From the NCBI RefSeq assembly GCF_946480185.1, contig NZ_CAMLIG010000012.1:62001-126000 (forward strand): DNA of 64,000 nt, given 5' to 3'. Below the pieces are notes generated by a model, which was not told the DNA's origin, did not search any database, and worked only from the letters and a program-made list of their open reading frames with translations. Both the position numbers and the translations under genes were made by a program. Positions 16,692-25,968 of this stretch are shown piece by piece (position 1 is the stretch's first letter; each line of letters begins with the position of its first letter). This stretch comes from an uncultured Pedobacter sp. Its GTDB lineage: Bacteria; Bacteroidota; Bacteroidia; Sphingobacteriales; Sphingobacteriaceae.

Positions 16692-18206
16692 TCAATCCTC
16701 TTTGGATTTTTCTACGTTTTTTAAATCTACCCCTTTAAAATATTTGTCCAATATATATTTAGGCTGATGATTATCTGGCTTTTGTTTCAATTTTTTATAA
16801 TCATATTCTAAAGGTAAAATATTTGCCGGGTGCATATTGGCTGTGTCATTTGTAAATACATACCATTTATTTAGTAAATCCATCATTTCTTCAACTTTGG
16901 TTTTATTCTCTGGAAGTGCAGCCAAATTATTAATCTCTAGCGGATCATTTTTAAGATTGAACAACTGTGTATAATCTCTTTGCGGATACCTTATCAGTTT
17001 CCATTCATCTTTACGCACCCCACGAGCGGTATTTTTATAAGCTGTATATAATGATTGACGAATTTCCTTTTGCTTTCCCATTAAAACTTTGGTGAAATCA
17101 AGACCATCTACACCCTCCGGAGCAGGCAATCCACATAAATCTGACAGGGTTGGATAAATATCATAAAGATAAAGCATTGCATCCCTAACCTGATTTTTAG
17201 GTATTCCAGGTCCACTAATGATTAACGGAACTTTCACACTTTCTTCATATAGGTCTTGTTTCCCTAACAAACCATGGCTACCAATTGATAAGCCATTGTC
17301 CGCGGCATAAATAATTATGGTGTTTTCGTATAAACCTTGTTTTTTTAAGGTTTCTATGATGTCTCCTACCCTGTTATCTAAATGCGTAACTAAAGCATAA
17401 TAATCAGCCAAAGATTCTTGTATAACCTCTGGGGTACGTGGCCAGGGTGCTAAGGTCTCGTCCCTTATGTTTAAATTATCAAACTCAAATGGATGGAGTT
17501 TCATAAAATTCCCTGGAACCGGAATTGATGATGGCGGGTACATATCGATATAATCTTTACGTGGCGAACGAGGATCGTGAGGTGCAGTAAAAGACACATA
17601 ACAGAAAAACGGTTTATTTTTCTTCCCTTTTGCGTAATTATTTAAATAGTTAATGGCCGCATCTGCAAACAGATCCGTAGAAAAACCTTTAACTACCGGA
17701 GCACTTAGTTTACGTTCATCACTAAGCGTCCTCACCGGCACTTTGTAATGGTTAGCCATACCGCCAGTGAATACATTGTCTCCTTTTTGAAAAGAGGCTT
17801 CAAAGGTACTCGCTCCATTATGCCATTTACCTGTACCAAAAGTTTCGTAACCATTTTCGGCAAATTGCATAGGCATCGTATGCACACCGTCCAATTTATC
17901 ATAAACATGGAAAAGACTTTTTCCACTCATCAGCATCGCCCTGCTTGGCGCACAAATGGCACCTTTGTTGCCTCCCATCACATAATTGTTGGTAAAGCGC
18001 ACTCCTGAAGAAGCTAATTGATCAATATTTGGAGTTCTTATATATGGATTATTATAACAGCCTAAGGCATCTTGCCTTTGGTCATCCGCAAAAAGAAAAA
18101 GTATATTAAATTTTTTATTGAGATTTTGCTTTTTTTGAACACTGCTTTGTTGGGCAAAACAATTCCCTACAAATAATGATAGTATTAATAATGCTTTAAT
18201 TTTCAT
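16692..18206 (-). CDS. S1-family sulfatase (secreted)
   Basis: The start at 18206 (MKIKALLILSLFVGNCFAQ) places the signal peptide at the N-terminus; the longer frame to 18314 would overlap the GH95 gene. That gives 504 residues. ILFLFADDQRQDALGCY carries metal ligands, CAPSR (Cys85-Arg89) is the formylglycine motif, and GTGKWHNG and IIIYAADNGLSIGSHGLLGKQ complete the active site. FTAPHDPRSPRKDYIDMYPP supplies further ligand positions. It is the last gene of the 11-gene minus-strand run, 52 bases after GH95. It desulfates a glycan fragment, probably in the periplasm. The sulfate position attacked cannot be told by eye. Confidence 0.93.
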   Translation of the reverse strand: MKIKALLILSLFVGNCFAQQSSVQKKQNLNKKFNILFLFADDQRQDALGCYNNPYIRTPNIDQLASSGVRFTNNYVMGGNKGAICAPSRAMLMSGKSLFHVYDKLDGVHTMPMQFAENGYETFGTGKWHNGASTFEASFQKGDNVFTGGMANHYKVPVRTLSDERKLSAPVVKGFSTDLFADAAINYLNNYAKGKKNKPFFCYVSFTAPHDPRSPRKDYIDMYPPSSIPVPGNFMKLHPFEFDNLNIRDETLAPWPRTPEVIQESLADYYALVTHLDNRVGDIIETLKKQGLYENTIIIYAADNGLSIGSHGLLGKQDLYEESVKVPLIISGPGIPKNQVRDAMLYLYDIYPTLSDLCGLPAPEGVDGLDFTKVLMGKQKEIRQSLYTAYKNTARGVRKDEWKLIRYPQRDYTQLFNLKNDPLEINNLAALPENKTKVEEMMDLLNKWYVFTNDTANMHPANILPLEYDYKKLKQKPDNHQPKYILDKYFKGVDLKNVEKSKED

Positions 18207-18258
18207 CCTGATGTTTAAATTTATTGATACATAAACTGTGTAGTTAATGGATAGCTTT

Positions 18259-20655
18259 TCATTCTTTATAAAAATTAATCGCATACTTACCTGATTTGTT
18301 GGTATTAAACTCAATCATATCATCTCCCTTTTTGGTAAAAGGTATTATTTTGCCCCCACTGTCTTTAATTTTGGCTCCTTTGATATTTTTATATTTAATA
18401 CTGCATTTTCCGCCTGCTTTAGCAACGACTTCGCAGGAATTAACTTTGCCCTTTTCCCAGCTTAATGATAGCTCAAAATTTCCTCTTGCCATTAAACCTC
18501 CAAATGAGCCTGTTTCCCACGCTTTAGGAAGTGCGGGCAAAAGCTCTATGAAGCCTTCCTGACTTTGGGCCAGCATTTCAACAACGCCTGCCATTACCCC
18601 TAAATTACCATCTATTTGGAAGGGTGGATGCACAGTCCATAAATTGGGCAGGGTGCGGTCTTTTAAAAATTTAGCATATACTTCATGCGCCTTTTCAGCC
18701 TCTTTGGTTCTAGCTCTAAGGTTCATTCTGTGTGCTAATGCCCATCCGGTAGTTTCGTTTCCTCTCAGGTCAAGTACCACACTTGCGGCTTTCACCCACT
18801 CGGGCTTTTTAGAGTTGATTAGGGTTCCCGGATATAAAGCGCATAGCTGAGAAACATGGCGATGCTTTGGATCGCCAATATCACCGTATTTTTTCTCTTC
18901 TCTGTATTCTTTTATTTGCCCGGACTCACCGATGATAATAGGATCTAATTTGTTGATCTGGACTTTAATCGTATCCAGGAATGTGTTTTTTAAGCCCAAT
19001 ATTTTGGCACTTTTTAATAAATCGTTAAATGTCTCCCAAACAAATCCTTGGTCAAATGTGGTTCCCTTACTCTGATAATACTTCCCGTTATCTTTTTGTT
19101 CAGGAGAAGCTGAATAACCCACCAATAATTTCCCATTCTCGGCCGGTACTAATGTTTTTGATAAAAAGGTACTCATACCCAATAGTGCCGGATAGGCAAT
19201 ATTTCTCAGAAACGAGGTGTCCTTGGTAAATTCATACCTGTCCCAAAAAAGTTTGGTGGTAAAACCTCCTGTACCGGGGCCAGAATGACCTCCAGGTTTT
19301 GGATTTCCAATAGAATAAGCATCTGACCCTGTTCCTATACACCAGCCATTTCCATTATCGGTTTTACTATAATGATTAGGGTAGTATGCTTTAATATATT
19401 CATCGGCATTTTTATGTGCTTTAGGCAGGTAAGCATTAAAATATTCCTCATAAGCGTCAAACGTTTCTGTTAAATTTGCACTAAACGCCCCCCAATAGTT
19501 CATTTGAACATTTATATTGTGCCAATACCCTCCAGACCATGGCGTAATATGGTATTGGCTCCACACTCCCTGCAACCCGCAGGGCAACGTTCCTTTTCTT
19601 GAGCTGGCAATTAACAAATATCTGCCAAAATGAAACATCAGTTCCTCCAAGTAAACATCAGACGGATTTTGCTTGTAGTTTTCTACCAGTGTTTTTGTGG
19701 ACACTTTTGTAACAGCAGGTGTAAATTTTAAACTGACTCTTGAAAATAAACCTTGATAGTCTTTGAGATGCTGTTTTTTTAAGTTTTCATAACCTAAAGC
19801 GCTTGCATGATTTATTGTTTTTGTTATTTGCTCATGAGGGAATAAACTAGGATCTAACTTTTTTGAAACATCATCGGTAAGAAAGATACGATCACTCAAT
19901 CTGTAATTTGTACCGGTGGAGATTAAGATAGTTGCCGAATTGGCATCAACTATTCTTATCTCGGCACCGTTGCCATTCTCTGCAATAAGTTTACCACCAT
20001 CATTTATTACCTTAATCTGCCCTTCATAATTTATATTATGAGATGGCACATTACCTGATAGCGTGATGGTGTTATCTAAAGCCGTGACCGTACCAAATTT
20101 AGGGAGCTTTTCTTCTTTACTCCTTAGGTAAGGGATAACTGCCTTTAAGCTAAATGATAAACTTGCCTTTTTATTTGCGCTTAGCTTTATAACGATAACA
20201 TTGCTGGGGTAATTTGCAAAATATTCCCTGGAGTAGCTTATGCCTTTATGTTCATAACTTACGTAAGATATAGCTTCGTTAAGATTTAATGAGCGCTTAT
20301 AATTATCAACATCATAATGACCAAAATCCAGAAAAACCTCTGCAAAATTGGTTATCCCGCTTCTCCCGTTCATGGCACTGTTGGCCAAAGTCTTATTGGT
20401 AATTTGAATGCGTTCAATATCTGTTCTTCCGAATATGTTAGCCCCCATATATCCGTTTCCGATAGGATAGGAGTGTGCTTCCCAATCTGGATCAACCGGA
20501 AAACCACCTGCTAAAACACGGGTATAATCCTGACCCCGATTTGGAGCAGGTTGGTTATCCCATATTTCATAAATCCGGTCTGTAGATTTTACTTGCGAAA
20601 ATACATTTACGCAAAAAAACATTAGATAAGCGAGGATGATTAACTTTCTTGGCAT
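18259..20655 (-). CDS. GH95-family glycoside hydrolase (alpha-L-fucosidase/alpha-L-galactosidase type)
   Basis: 798 residues, signal peptide ending VFSQ. The N-terminal beta-domain contains EAHSYPIGNGYMGANIFG. The (alpha/alpha)6 catalytic part contains LPCGLQGVWSQ, HNINVQMNYWG (the Asn pair that activates water in GH95), SASPEQKD (general-acid Glu region) and FQIDGNLGVMAGVVEML (conserved Asp). A C-terminal beta-sandwich (ELLPALPKAW ... GLMARG) completes the family architecture. GH95 is an inverting exo-enzyme on alpha-L-fucosyl or alpha-L-galactosyl ends. Fucose is not a usual ulvan sugar, so its target here is open; L-galactose or an unusual deoxy-sugar branch is possible. It sits 91 bases downstream of the rhamnose mutarotase. 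Confidence 0.9.
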   Translation of the reverse strand: MPRKLIILAYLMFFCVNVFSQVKSTDRIYEIWDNQPAPNRGQDYTRVLAGGFPVDPDWEAHSYPIGNGYMGANIFGRTDIERIQITNKTLANSAMNGRSGITNFAEVFLDFGHYDVDNYKRSLNLNEAISYVSYEHKGISYSREYFANYPSNVIVIKLSANKKASLSFSLKAVIPYLRSKEEKLPKFGTVTALDNTITLSGNVPSHNINYEGQIKVINDGGKLIAENGNGAEIRIVDANSATILISTGTNYRLSDRIFLTDDVSKKLDPSLFPHEQITKTINHASALGYENLKKQHLKDYQGLFSRVSLKFTPAVTKVSTKTLVENYKQNPSDVYLEELMFHFGRYLLIASSRKGTLPCGLQGVWSQYHITPWSGGYWHNINVQMNYWGAFSANLTETFDAYEEYFNAYLPKAHKNADEYIKAYYPNHYSKTDNGNGWCIGTGSDAYSIGNPKPGGHSGPGTGGFTTKLFWDRYEFTKDTSFLRNIAYPALLGMSTFLSKTLVPAENGKLLVGYSASPEQKDNGKYYQSKGTTFDQGFVWETFNDLLKSAKILGLKNTFLDTIKVQINKLDPIIIGESGQIKEYREEKKYGDIGDPKHRHVSQLCALYPGTLINSKKPEWVKAASVVLDLRGNETTGWALAHRMNLRARTKEAEKAHEVYAKFLKDRTLPNLWTVHPPFQIDGNLGVMAGVVEMLAQSQEGFIELLPALPKAWETGSFGGLMARGNFELSLSWEKGKVNSCEVVAKAGGKCSIKYKNIKGAKIKDSGGKIIPFTKKGDDMIEFNTNKSGKYAINFYKE

Positions 20656-20746
20656 AATTAATTGGCTATTAGTTTTATTTTTTGACCATCAACAATGAAT
20701 GAGTGCTAAAAAGACGCTTCTTTTTTTGACATCGCTTTTCCTATAC

Positions 20747-21067
20747 TTAATCCATATAAAATACTTCTTCTAAAGTCACAGAAACCGGAGAGTTATCGGG
20801 ATTTACTTTCATTACATCGGCCATAAAATCCCACCATTTTTTTACAACCGGGTTATTGGCTAAATCTTGCGAACCTCCGTTACCAGCTACTTTTTGGAAA
20901 GCAAACAAGGTGTTAGTTTCCTCGTCCAAAAAAATTGAGTATTCACTTACTCCTTCTTTTTTGAGCAATTCACGCAACTCTGGCCAAAGCTCGTTATGAC
21001 GCTTTTTGTAAATCTCTTTTTGCCCTGGGTTAAGGTGCATTTTAAAGGCTAATCTTTTCATTATCAT
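20747..21067 (-). CDS. rhaM: L-rhamnose mutarotase
   Basis: 106 residues (104 if the second ATG at 21061 is used; both are plausible). It matches RhaM throughout: AFKMHLNPGQKEIYKKRHNELWPEL with the catalytic His (His24, His22 from the second ATG), YSIFLDEETNTLFAF, VVKKWWDFMADVM, NPDNSPVSVTLEEVFYMD. It interconverts alpha and beta anomers of L-rhamnose so the sugar can enter RhaA catabolism. There is no signal peptide, so it is cytoplasmic. It lies directly after the sulfatase-GH78 fusion (14 bases), which shows that free L-rhamnose is a product of this locus. RhaA/B/D are not in the window. Confidence 0.95.
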   Translation of the reverse strand: MIMKRLAFKMHLNPGQKEIYKKRHNELWPELRELLKKEGVSEYSIFLDEETNTLFAFQKVAGNGGSQDLANNPVVKKWWDFMADVMKVNPDNSPVSVTLEEVFYMD

Positions 21068-21081
21068 TTGTTAAAATGTAT

Positions 21082-24000
21082 TTAATTCAACTCTATTCTG
21101 CTAATTCCGGGGTTTAGCTTTATGCTTCCGGAAGAAGAAAGGTTAACATTTTTTCCGTTTAGCGTTACCATATCCTTAGGGGAATAATCAAGTATTAAAT
21201 CTGCCACCATATTTGCTGGTATATCAAAGGTGTAAATCTGCTTTGCTCCCTCTTTTTTGTAGCTGGCACAAACCTCTCCGTTTAAAAACGGCACTTTAAT
21301 TTCTGTTTCAGTAAGGGTACTTAACTGCGGTTTTATTTCGATAATGCTTCCACCCGGAGTTTTTGGTTGAATGCCCCACATTAAGCGTGGAATTGCGTTT
21401 GCTGGCACTGCACCCCAGGCGTGGTTCCAGTCAGAATTGGGTTTGTATTTCATATCCCAAGCTTCCATAGCCATGGTTGCTCCTACCCTAATCATATTGT
21501 ACCAACTTCTGTCGCTGGTGGAAGTCATTAATGACAAAGCATAATCGGCTTCATTGGCGTTGTAAAGTGCTTCCATTAAATATTGAGCACCATACACACT
21601 GCAAGCCATTCCTCTGCTTTTAATAAAATCAACTACTGGTTTTATGTTTTCTTTTGGAACAATATTAAATGCCAATGCAAACATATTAGCATGGAGGGAT
21701 GAATGGTCTGTACCAATTCCATCAGTGTAATAACCCTTAGTTTTGTTTAACATTTGTTGATTAATGGCCGTTTTCGCTTTTAATGCTCTTGAACGGAAAT
21801 CTGCCTCTTCTTCGGGCTTGTTTAATATTTTTGCAAACTGCGCCATAATCTCCATGTTTTTCACATAGAGCGAATTGATGATGGTGTTATATGGCATAAA
21901 AACGAAACCATCACGCTCTCCTTCCGCTGTGGCGAGTTTCCAACCGGTATCTTTTTGTGCTGGTGGCCAATCTGTGATGTCTTTAAGTACTATGGTACTA
22001 TCTTTAAAGCCCAAATTTTTCATAAATTCCCGTGTTAGTTTTGGCGATTTGGTACTGATTAAACCATTATCATCTGCCAAAGCCATCAGCGTTTTATATT
22101 TCAAAGGCTCATAATACTCCTCAATTAATTTGGTGCTTCCGGTGTATAAATAATCCTGTTCTAACATCAAGGCAACATGTAACTGCCATTCTGTTGGCCA
22201 GGTTGGGTATTGCATACAGTATTCAATGGTGTTTTTTGCAATACCATATTCCCTGTCAGTTGAATAATGCGACAGTTGGTTCAGGTAAGCATCTGCCTCG
22301 TAAGGGATGCGCTCCCTATCTCCATCCACATAAACTCCGGTAAAAGAAGTGGCTTTGATGGTATATTTGCACATTTCCCAAACTTGATTCAAAATATCGT
22401 TTGAGCTGTGGAAAGAACTCGCATTATCATCAAAATAAGTATGGTAACGGAGCTGTGTGACATCTTGACGATTTATTTTTTGGCTATTGCCCGATATTTC
22501 TACGTAACGGAAAGGCGTAATAACCGGAAAAGATTTCGGTAGATGCGCAGCCTGAGGCAACGTATTGCGCTTATCTGGCTTCAGCTCAATCTGGTAATAA
22601 GTTTGCTTTGGGCTCACTAACAATTCTACATCTTGGGAACGGATGCTAGTTTTACCGGGTTTGTTATTGATGGTTCCATCGGCGTTAAGCTGTTCTCCTA
22701 ATCTGATGAGGAGTTTCTCTTCTTTTATTGTTTTATAATGGAGCGTTAAGGTTGCAAATGCATCCTTATTAAAATCCAGAAACAATTTTCCGTTTCTGTT
22801 TTCTATCTTGATAGGCTTTATACTGTCAATCTGAAAGATACTCGGATCGTTATAAACATTTTTAAGCGGACTAACTTTAAACGACTGCGCCACGGAATAA
22901 TCAGAAGTACGGTTATGATCATCCCAAATCCTCACTTTCCAAAAATAGCTTGTGTTTGGCTTTAAGGCTTTCCCCTGAAATTTAATGTTTGCGGTTTGGT
23001 TACTTTTAACCTCTTTTGAATCCCAAATATCACCTTCGTTTAAGTCTGATTTCGCCTGACTGCTGGAAACCAAAACTTGATAAGCCAACTGCTTAACAGC
23101 TTGGTTAGGAACAATCCAACTGAAAACTGGTTTGTCATCTCTGATAACTGCATTTTTTAAAGCTCGATCAAAATTAACGGTTAGTCCGGATGGAATGCCA
23201 CTATACGGATCTTTATATTTAACAATCAGCTCTTCCAATTTTTTTCTGAATTCTACCAGCTTAGCTTTATACTTCGGGTCCGAAACCAAATTCTTGGTTT
23301 CCATTGGATCAGTTTTTAAATGGTAAAGATTCTCGATTGCCTTATCATTTACATACCTAAAATATTTCCATTCAGAAGTTCTTACGCCTTCACTAGGAGG
23401 AATTTGTACTATTTGCCAAAGGTGTTCTATCAACACCGTATCTCGTTTGAACTCGCCTTTTCCTTGTGCCAAAGGTTTCAAACTTTCGCCATGCCATGAT
23501 TTAGGTTGGCTTACCCCTGCATAATCTAAAATTGTGGAAGGCACATCCAAGTTCAAAACCATTTTACTATCGTCATGATGGTTAGGCTTCCTTGGGTCTA
23601 AAATCATTAAAGGTATGCATAAGGAATTATCATACAGTAACCACTTTCCTGCCAATTGGCGCTCGCCCATAAAATAACCGTTATCGCCCATAAAAATGAT
23701 GATGGTATTTTTATCCAAACCTTTAGCTTTTAGCGCTGCCCTAATTTTAGCAATTTCGTTATCCACCCCGGCAATCATCCGGTAATAGCCTTTTACACTT
23801 TTCTGGTATTTTTCTGGTGTATCATATCTCCAGGCCCACCTTAACCGATTAAAGCCGTTTTTTACAGCTTCTGGTAATTCATTAAAATATTTATCCTCGG
23901 CTAATTTTGCGGGAGGCATGGTTACATTTTGGAAAAGATAATCGTTTTCTTTTTGCCAGAAATATTGGTCTGGTGCGTGGTCTGCGGCATGTGGTGCGCT

Positions 24001-24597
24001 AAAGCTTAATTGCAAACAAAAAGGTTTATCAGCAGGAACTTTATCAATAAAATCTAAGGCTTGTTGCCCGGTGTATCGAGTTAAATGAACAGTTTGCTTA
24101 CCTATTTTTTTGTAAAAATAAGAGGTACTGTCTTTAGCAGAAAGCTGACGATCATAGCTATCATATACATCGTACAATCTATCCAGATGCTTATACCCAA
24201 CGCCAAATTTACCGAAGAAACCGGTGTAATAACCCGCCTTCCTTAATTCCAGCGGATAGGCATGTTGCATAAACTCGTCCCTAATTTCTGGAGTTTGAAA
24301 ATTGTATTTGTGCGTACGTTCATACAATCCAGTAATGATGCTTGCCCGCGTTGCAGTACAAATAGGCGTACTTGCAAAAGTATTTTTAAAGTAAACTCCT
24401 TCTTTCGCCAACTTATCCATTTCTGGTGTATGGATGTATTGATTACCCGCATAACCTAAGGCATCCCAACGCTGATCATCTGTTAAGATAAAAATGATAT
24501 TGGGTTTTTTAGATTGTGAAAAAGCAAATAGCGTATTCAGCGATAAATAAAGAACGAGGCTGAGAATTTTTGCTAAACTATTTTTTGAGTACTCCAT
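21082..24597 (-). CDS. Bimodular sulfatase-GH78 alpha-L-rhamnosidase fusion
   Basis: 1171 residues. After a signal peptide (to about SQSKKPN) comes an S1 sulfatase (about 30-465): IIFILTDDQRWDALGYAGN, formylglycine motif CTATR (80-84, the CxAxR variant), GFFGKFGVGYKHL, IIIFMGDNGYFMGERQLAGKW. A linker leads to a GH78 rhamnosidase (about 470-1171): PVFSWIV and SYFWKVRIWDD (N-terminal beta-domain), RLGEQL, then DGDRERIPYEAD (757-768), the acidic catalytic motif, and PTWPTEWQLHVALM. The end is the usual C-terminal beta-domain (WGIQPKTPGGSIIEIKPQL). A sulfatase (S1_25)-GH78 fusion is known from the Formosa agariphila ulvan PUL, the strongest single pointer to ulvan. It should desulfate rhamnose and then release it. 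Confidence 0.93.
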   Translation of the reverse strand: MEYSKNSLAKILSLVLYLSLNTLFAFSQSKKPNIIFILTDDQRWDALGYAGNQYIHTPEMDKLAKEGVYFKNTFASTPICTATRASIITGLYERTHKYNFQTPEIRDEFMQHAYPLELRKAGYYTGFFGKFGVGYKHLDRLYDVYDSYDRQLSAKDSTSYFYKKIGKQTVHLTRYTGQQALDFIDKVPADKPFCLQLSFSAPHAADHAPDQYFWQKENDYLFQNVTMPPAKLAEDKYFNELPEAVKNGFNRLRWAWRYDTPEKYQKSVKGYYRMIAGVDNEIAKIRAALKAKGLDKNTIIIFMGDNGYFMGERQLAGKWLLYDNSLCIPLMILDPRKPNHHDDSKMVLNLDVPSTILDYAGVSQPKSWHGESLKPLAQGKGEFKRDTVLIEHLWQIVQIPPSEGVRTSEWKYFRYVNDKAIENLYHLKTDPMETKNLVSDPKYKAKLVEFRKKLEELIVKYKDPYSGIPSGLTVNFDRALKNAVIRDDKPVFSWIVPNQAVKQLAYQVLVSSSQAKSDLNEGDIWDSKEVKSNQTANIKFQGKALKPNTSYFWKVRIWDDHNRTSDYSVAQSFKVSPLKNVYNDPSIFQIDSIKPIKIENRNGKLFLDFNKDAFATLTLHYKTIKEEKLLIRLGEQLNADGTINNKPGKTSIRSQDVELLVSPKQTYYQIELKPDKRNTLPQAAHLPKSFPVITPFRYVEISGNSQKINRQDVTQLRYHTYFDDNASSFHSSNDILNQVWEMCKYTIKATSFTGVYVDGDRERIPYEADAYLNQLSHYSTDREYGIAKNTIEYCMQYPTWPTEWQLHVALMLEQDYLYTGSTKLIEEYYEPLKYKTLMALADDNGLISTKSPKLTREFMKNLGFKDSTIVLKDITDWPPAQKDTGWKLATAEGERDGFVFMPYNTIINSLYVKNMEIMAQFAKILNKPEEEADFRSRALKAKTAINQQMLNKTKGYYTDGIGTDHSSLHANMFALAFNIVPKENIKPVVDFIKSRGMACSVYGAQYLMEALYNANEADYALSLMTSTSDRSWYNMIRVGATMAMEAWDMKYKPNSDWNHAWGAVPANAIPRLMWGIQPKTPGGSIIEIKPQLSTLTETEIKVPFLNGEVCASYKKEGAKQIYTFDIPANMVADLILDYSPKDMVTLNGKNVNLSSSGSIKLNPGISRIELN

Positions 24598-24697
24598 TAC
24601 TGATTATAAACAATTAAGAAATATCTTTTTTGAAATCATTTATTGTTGCTCTGATGGTATTTAAGATGCTCAGTAGTTAACTCTGAAAATATAAAAA

Positions 24698-25957
24698 TCA
24701 CTCAAACAACCTGCCCGCATGAGTTAAGGTTTCTCCTTTTGCTACCCATTTAGAAATACCTGCAGGTCTTTTATCTTCAATCATTTTTTTGGTGTAGGGC
24801 AAAGGGATTTTTAAACGATCATGCAGTTGGTTATACGCAATTTCCCATGCGCTTTCTCCGCCGCCAACCGGTGGTTCAATTCCTTTTTTGTTTCCTTTTT
24901 TGGTAATGATAAATCCATCACAAATATTGGAAGGCACCTTTACTGCCCCGGTCATCCAGCTTCCATGGAGTTCCATAAAATCTGTTAAACGCTTTTTTTC
25001 TAAAGCAAATAAATCTACATTTTGCTGGTAGGCCGTTTCTGCGGCGTACATCATAGAAGTAAATCCTAAATTCAAGTGTCCTAGATCTCGACAAGATTCC
25101 ATCGCTAAACCATCTATATAAGCCGTACTGTCCGCATTTTGTCGCCATATATCTTTCATCTGTTCATCAGATTTACCGGGTGTTTTAATAGGTTCAGGCC
25201 CATCGCTACTTTCATAGATATATGTTTTTACCCTGAATTTCCAACGTTCTACAGCTTTATCAAAAAGAGGTTTATCATCTTTAAAAACGGCGATGGCAAA
25301 ATTTGCTTCTATGGCAGACTGTATCCAATTATTACCCGACATCGTTTCGTCCATTACATAGGGCAAAAATTTATCGAACAATTTATTCACCTGATTTTCA
25401 TTTTCTTTTTGCCAACCTGGATACTCATATTTCAACAATTCGGCACCGTTAGCAATCCATGGAGCTGTCCATGAAACTAGTAGCCGAGCGTTAGCAGATG
25501 TGTTTTTATCATAAGTATTCGCCCAAGCATCAATAATAGAAAGTGCTTTTTTAGCGTATTTTTCATCGGAAGTAAAACAGTACATTAAAGCATTGCAGTA
25601 AACTGCCATCCCGTCTTCTGCTTGTTGGTCGCAACCAATATTAGGTTTGTTATAAAAACCGCAGTTCACTACTTCGTAAGGTTTTGGCTTATAATCAGCA
25701 GAAGCGTAAGGCGTATTTTTTAATTTTTCAAATGCCGATTTCCAAGGTTCTTCTCCAGCTTTTAATTTCTGTTTAATGAATGATAATTGCGCTTCACTGT
25801 TAAGAATACCGGGATGTTTAAATACGAAAGGTTTATTGCTTTCTATTTGCTGATTTGTTTCATCAGAAGAAACAGATGTTAGGTGCTTTTTACCAGCACA
25901 GTTTGCAAAAAACATACAAACCAAGATAAAAACGGGGCTAAACTTTTTAATCTCCAT
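24698..25957 (-). CDS. Alginate-lyase-superfamily protein, likely lipoprotein lyase (PL38/PL5-like), copy 1
   Basis: 419 residues with a lipoprotein-like start (ILVCMFFANC, Cys20; the Asn before Cys is atypical). HPGILNSEAQLSFIKQKL begins an (alpha/alpha)n toroid of the alginate-lyase superfamily (PF05426), with CDQQAEDGMAVYCNALMY, MSGNNWIQSAIEANFAIAVF and ESCRDLGHLNLGF as likely groove motifs, ending HDRLKIPLPY ... LTHAGRLFE. PL38 members act on glucuronan or alginate-type uronates, so cleavage next to glucuronic acid fits; this is inference. A clear paralog lies at 32608-33900. It sits between the GH43 and the sulfatase-GH78 genes, 11 and 100 bases away, in the same run. Confidence 0.8.
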   Translation of the reverse strand: MEIKKFSPVFILVCMFFANCAGKKHLTSVSSDETNQQIESNKPFVFKHPGILNSEAQLSFIKQKLKAGEEPWKSAFEKLKNTPYASADYKPKPYEVVNCGFYNKPNIGCDQQAEDGMAVYCNALMYCFTSDEKYAKKALSIIDAWANTYDKNTSANARLLVSWTAPWIANGAELLKYEYPGWQKENENQVNKLFDKFLPYVMDETMSGNNWIQSAIEANFAIAVFKDDKPLFDKAVERWKFRVKTYIYESSDGPEPIKTPGKSDEQMKDIWRQNADSTAYIDGLAMESCRDLGHLNLGFTSMMYAAETAYQQNVDLFALEKKRLTDFMELHGSWMTGAVKVPSNICDGFIITKKGNKKGIEPPVGGGESAWEIAYNQLHDRLKIPLPYTKKMIEDKRPAGISKWVAKGETLTHAGRLFE

Positions 25958-25968
25958 AATTGAAATAG

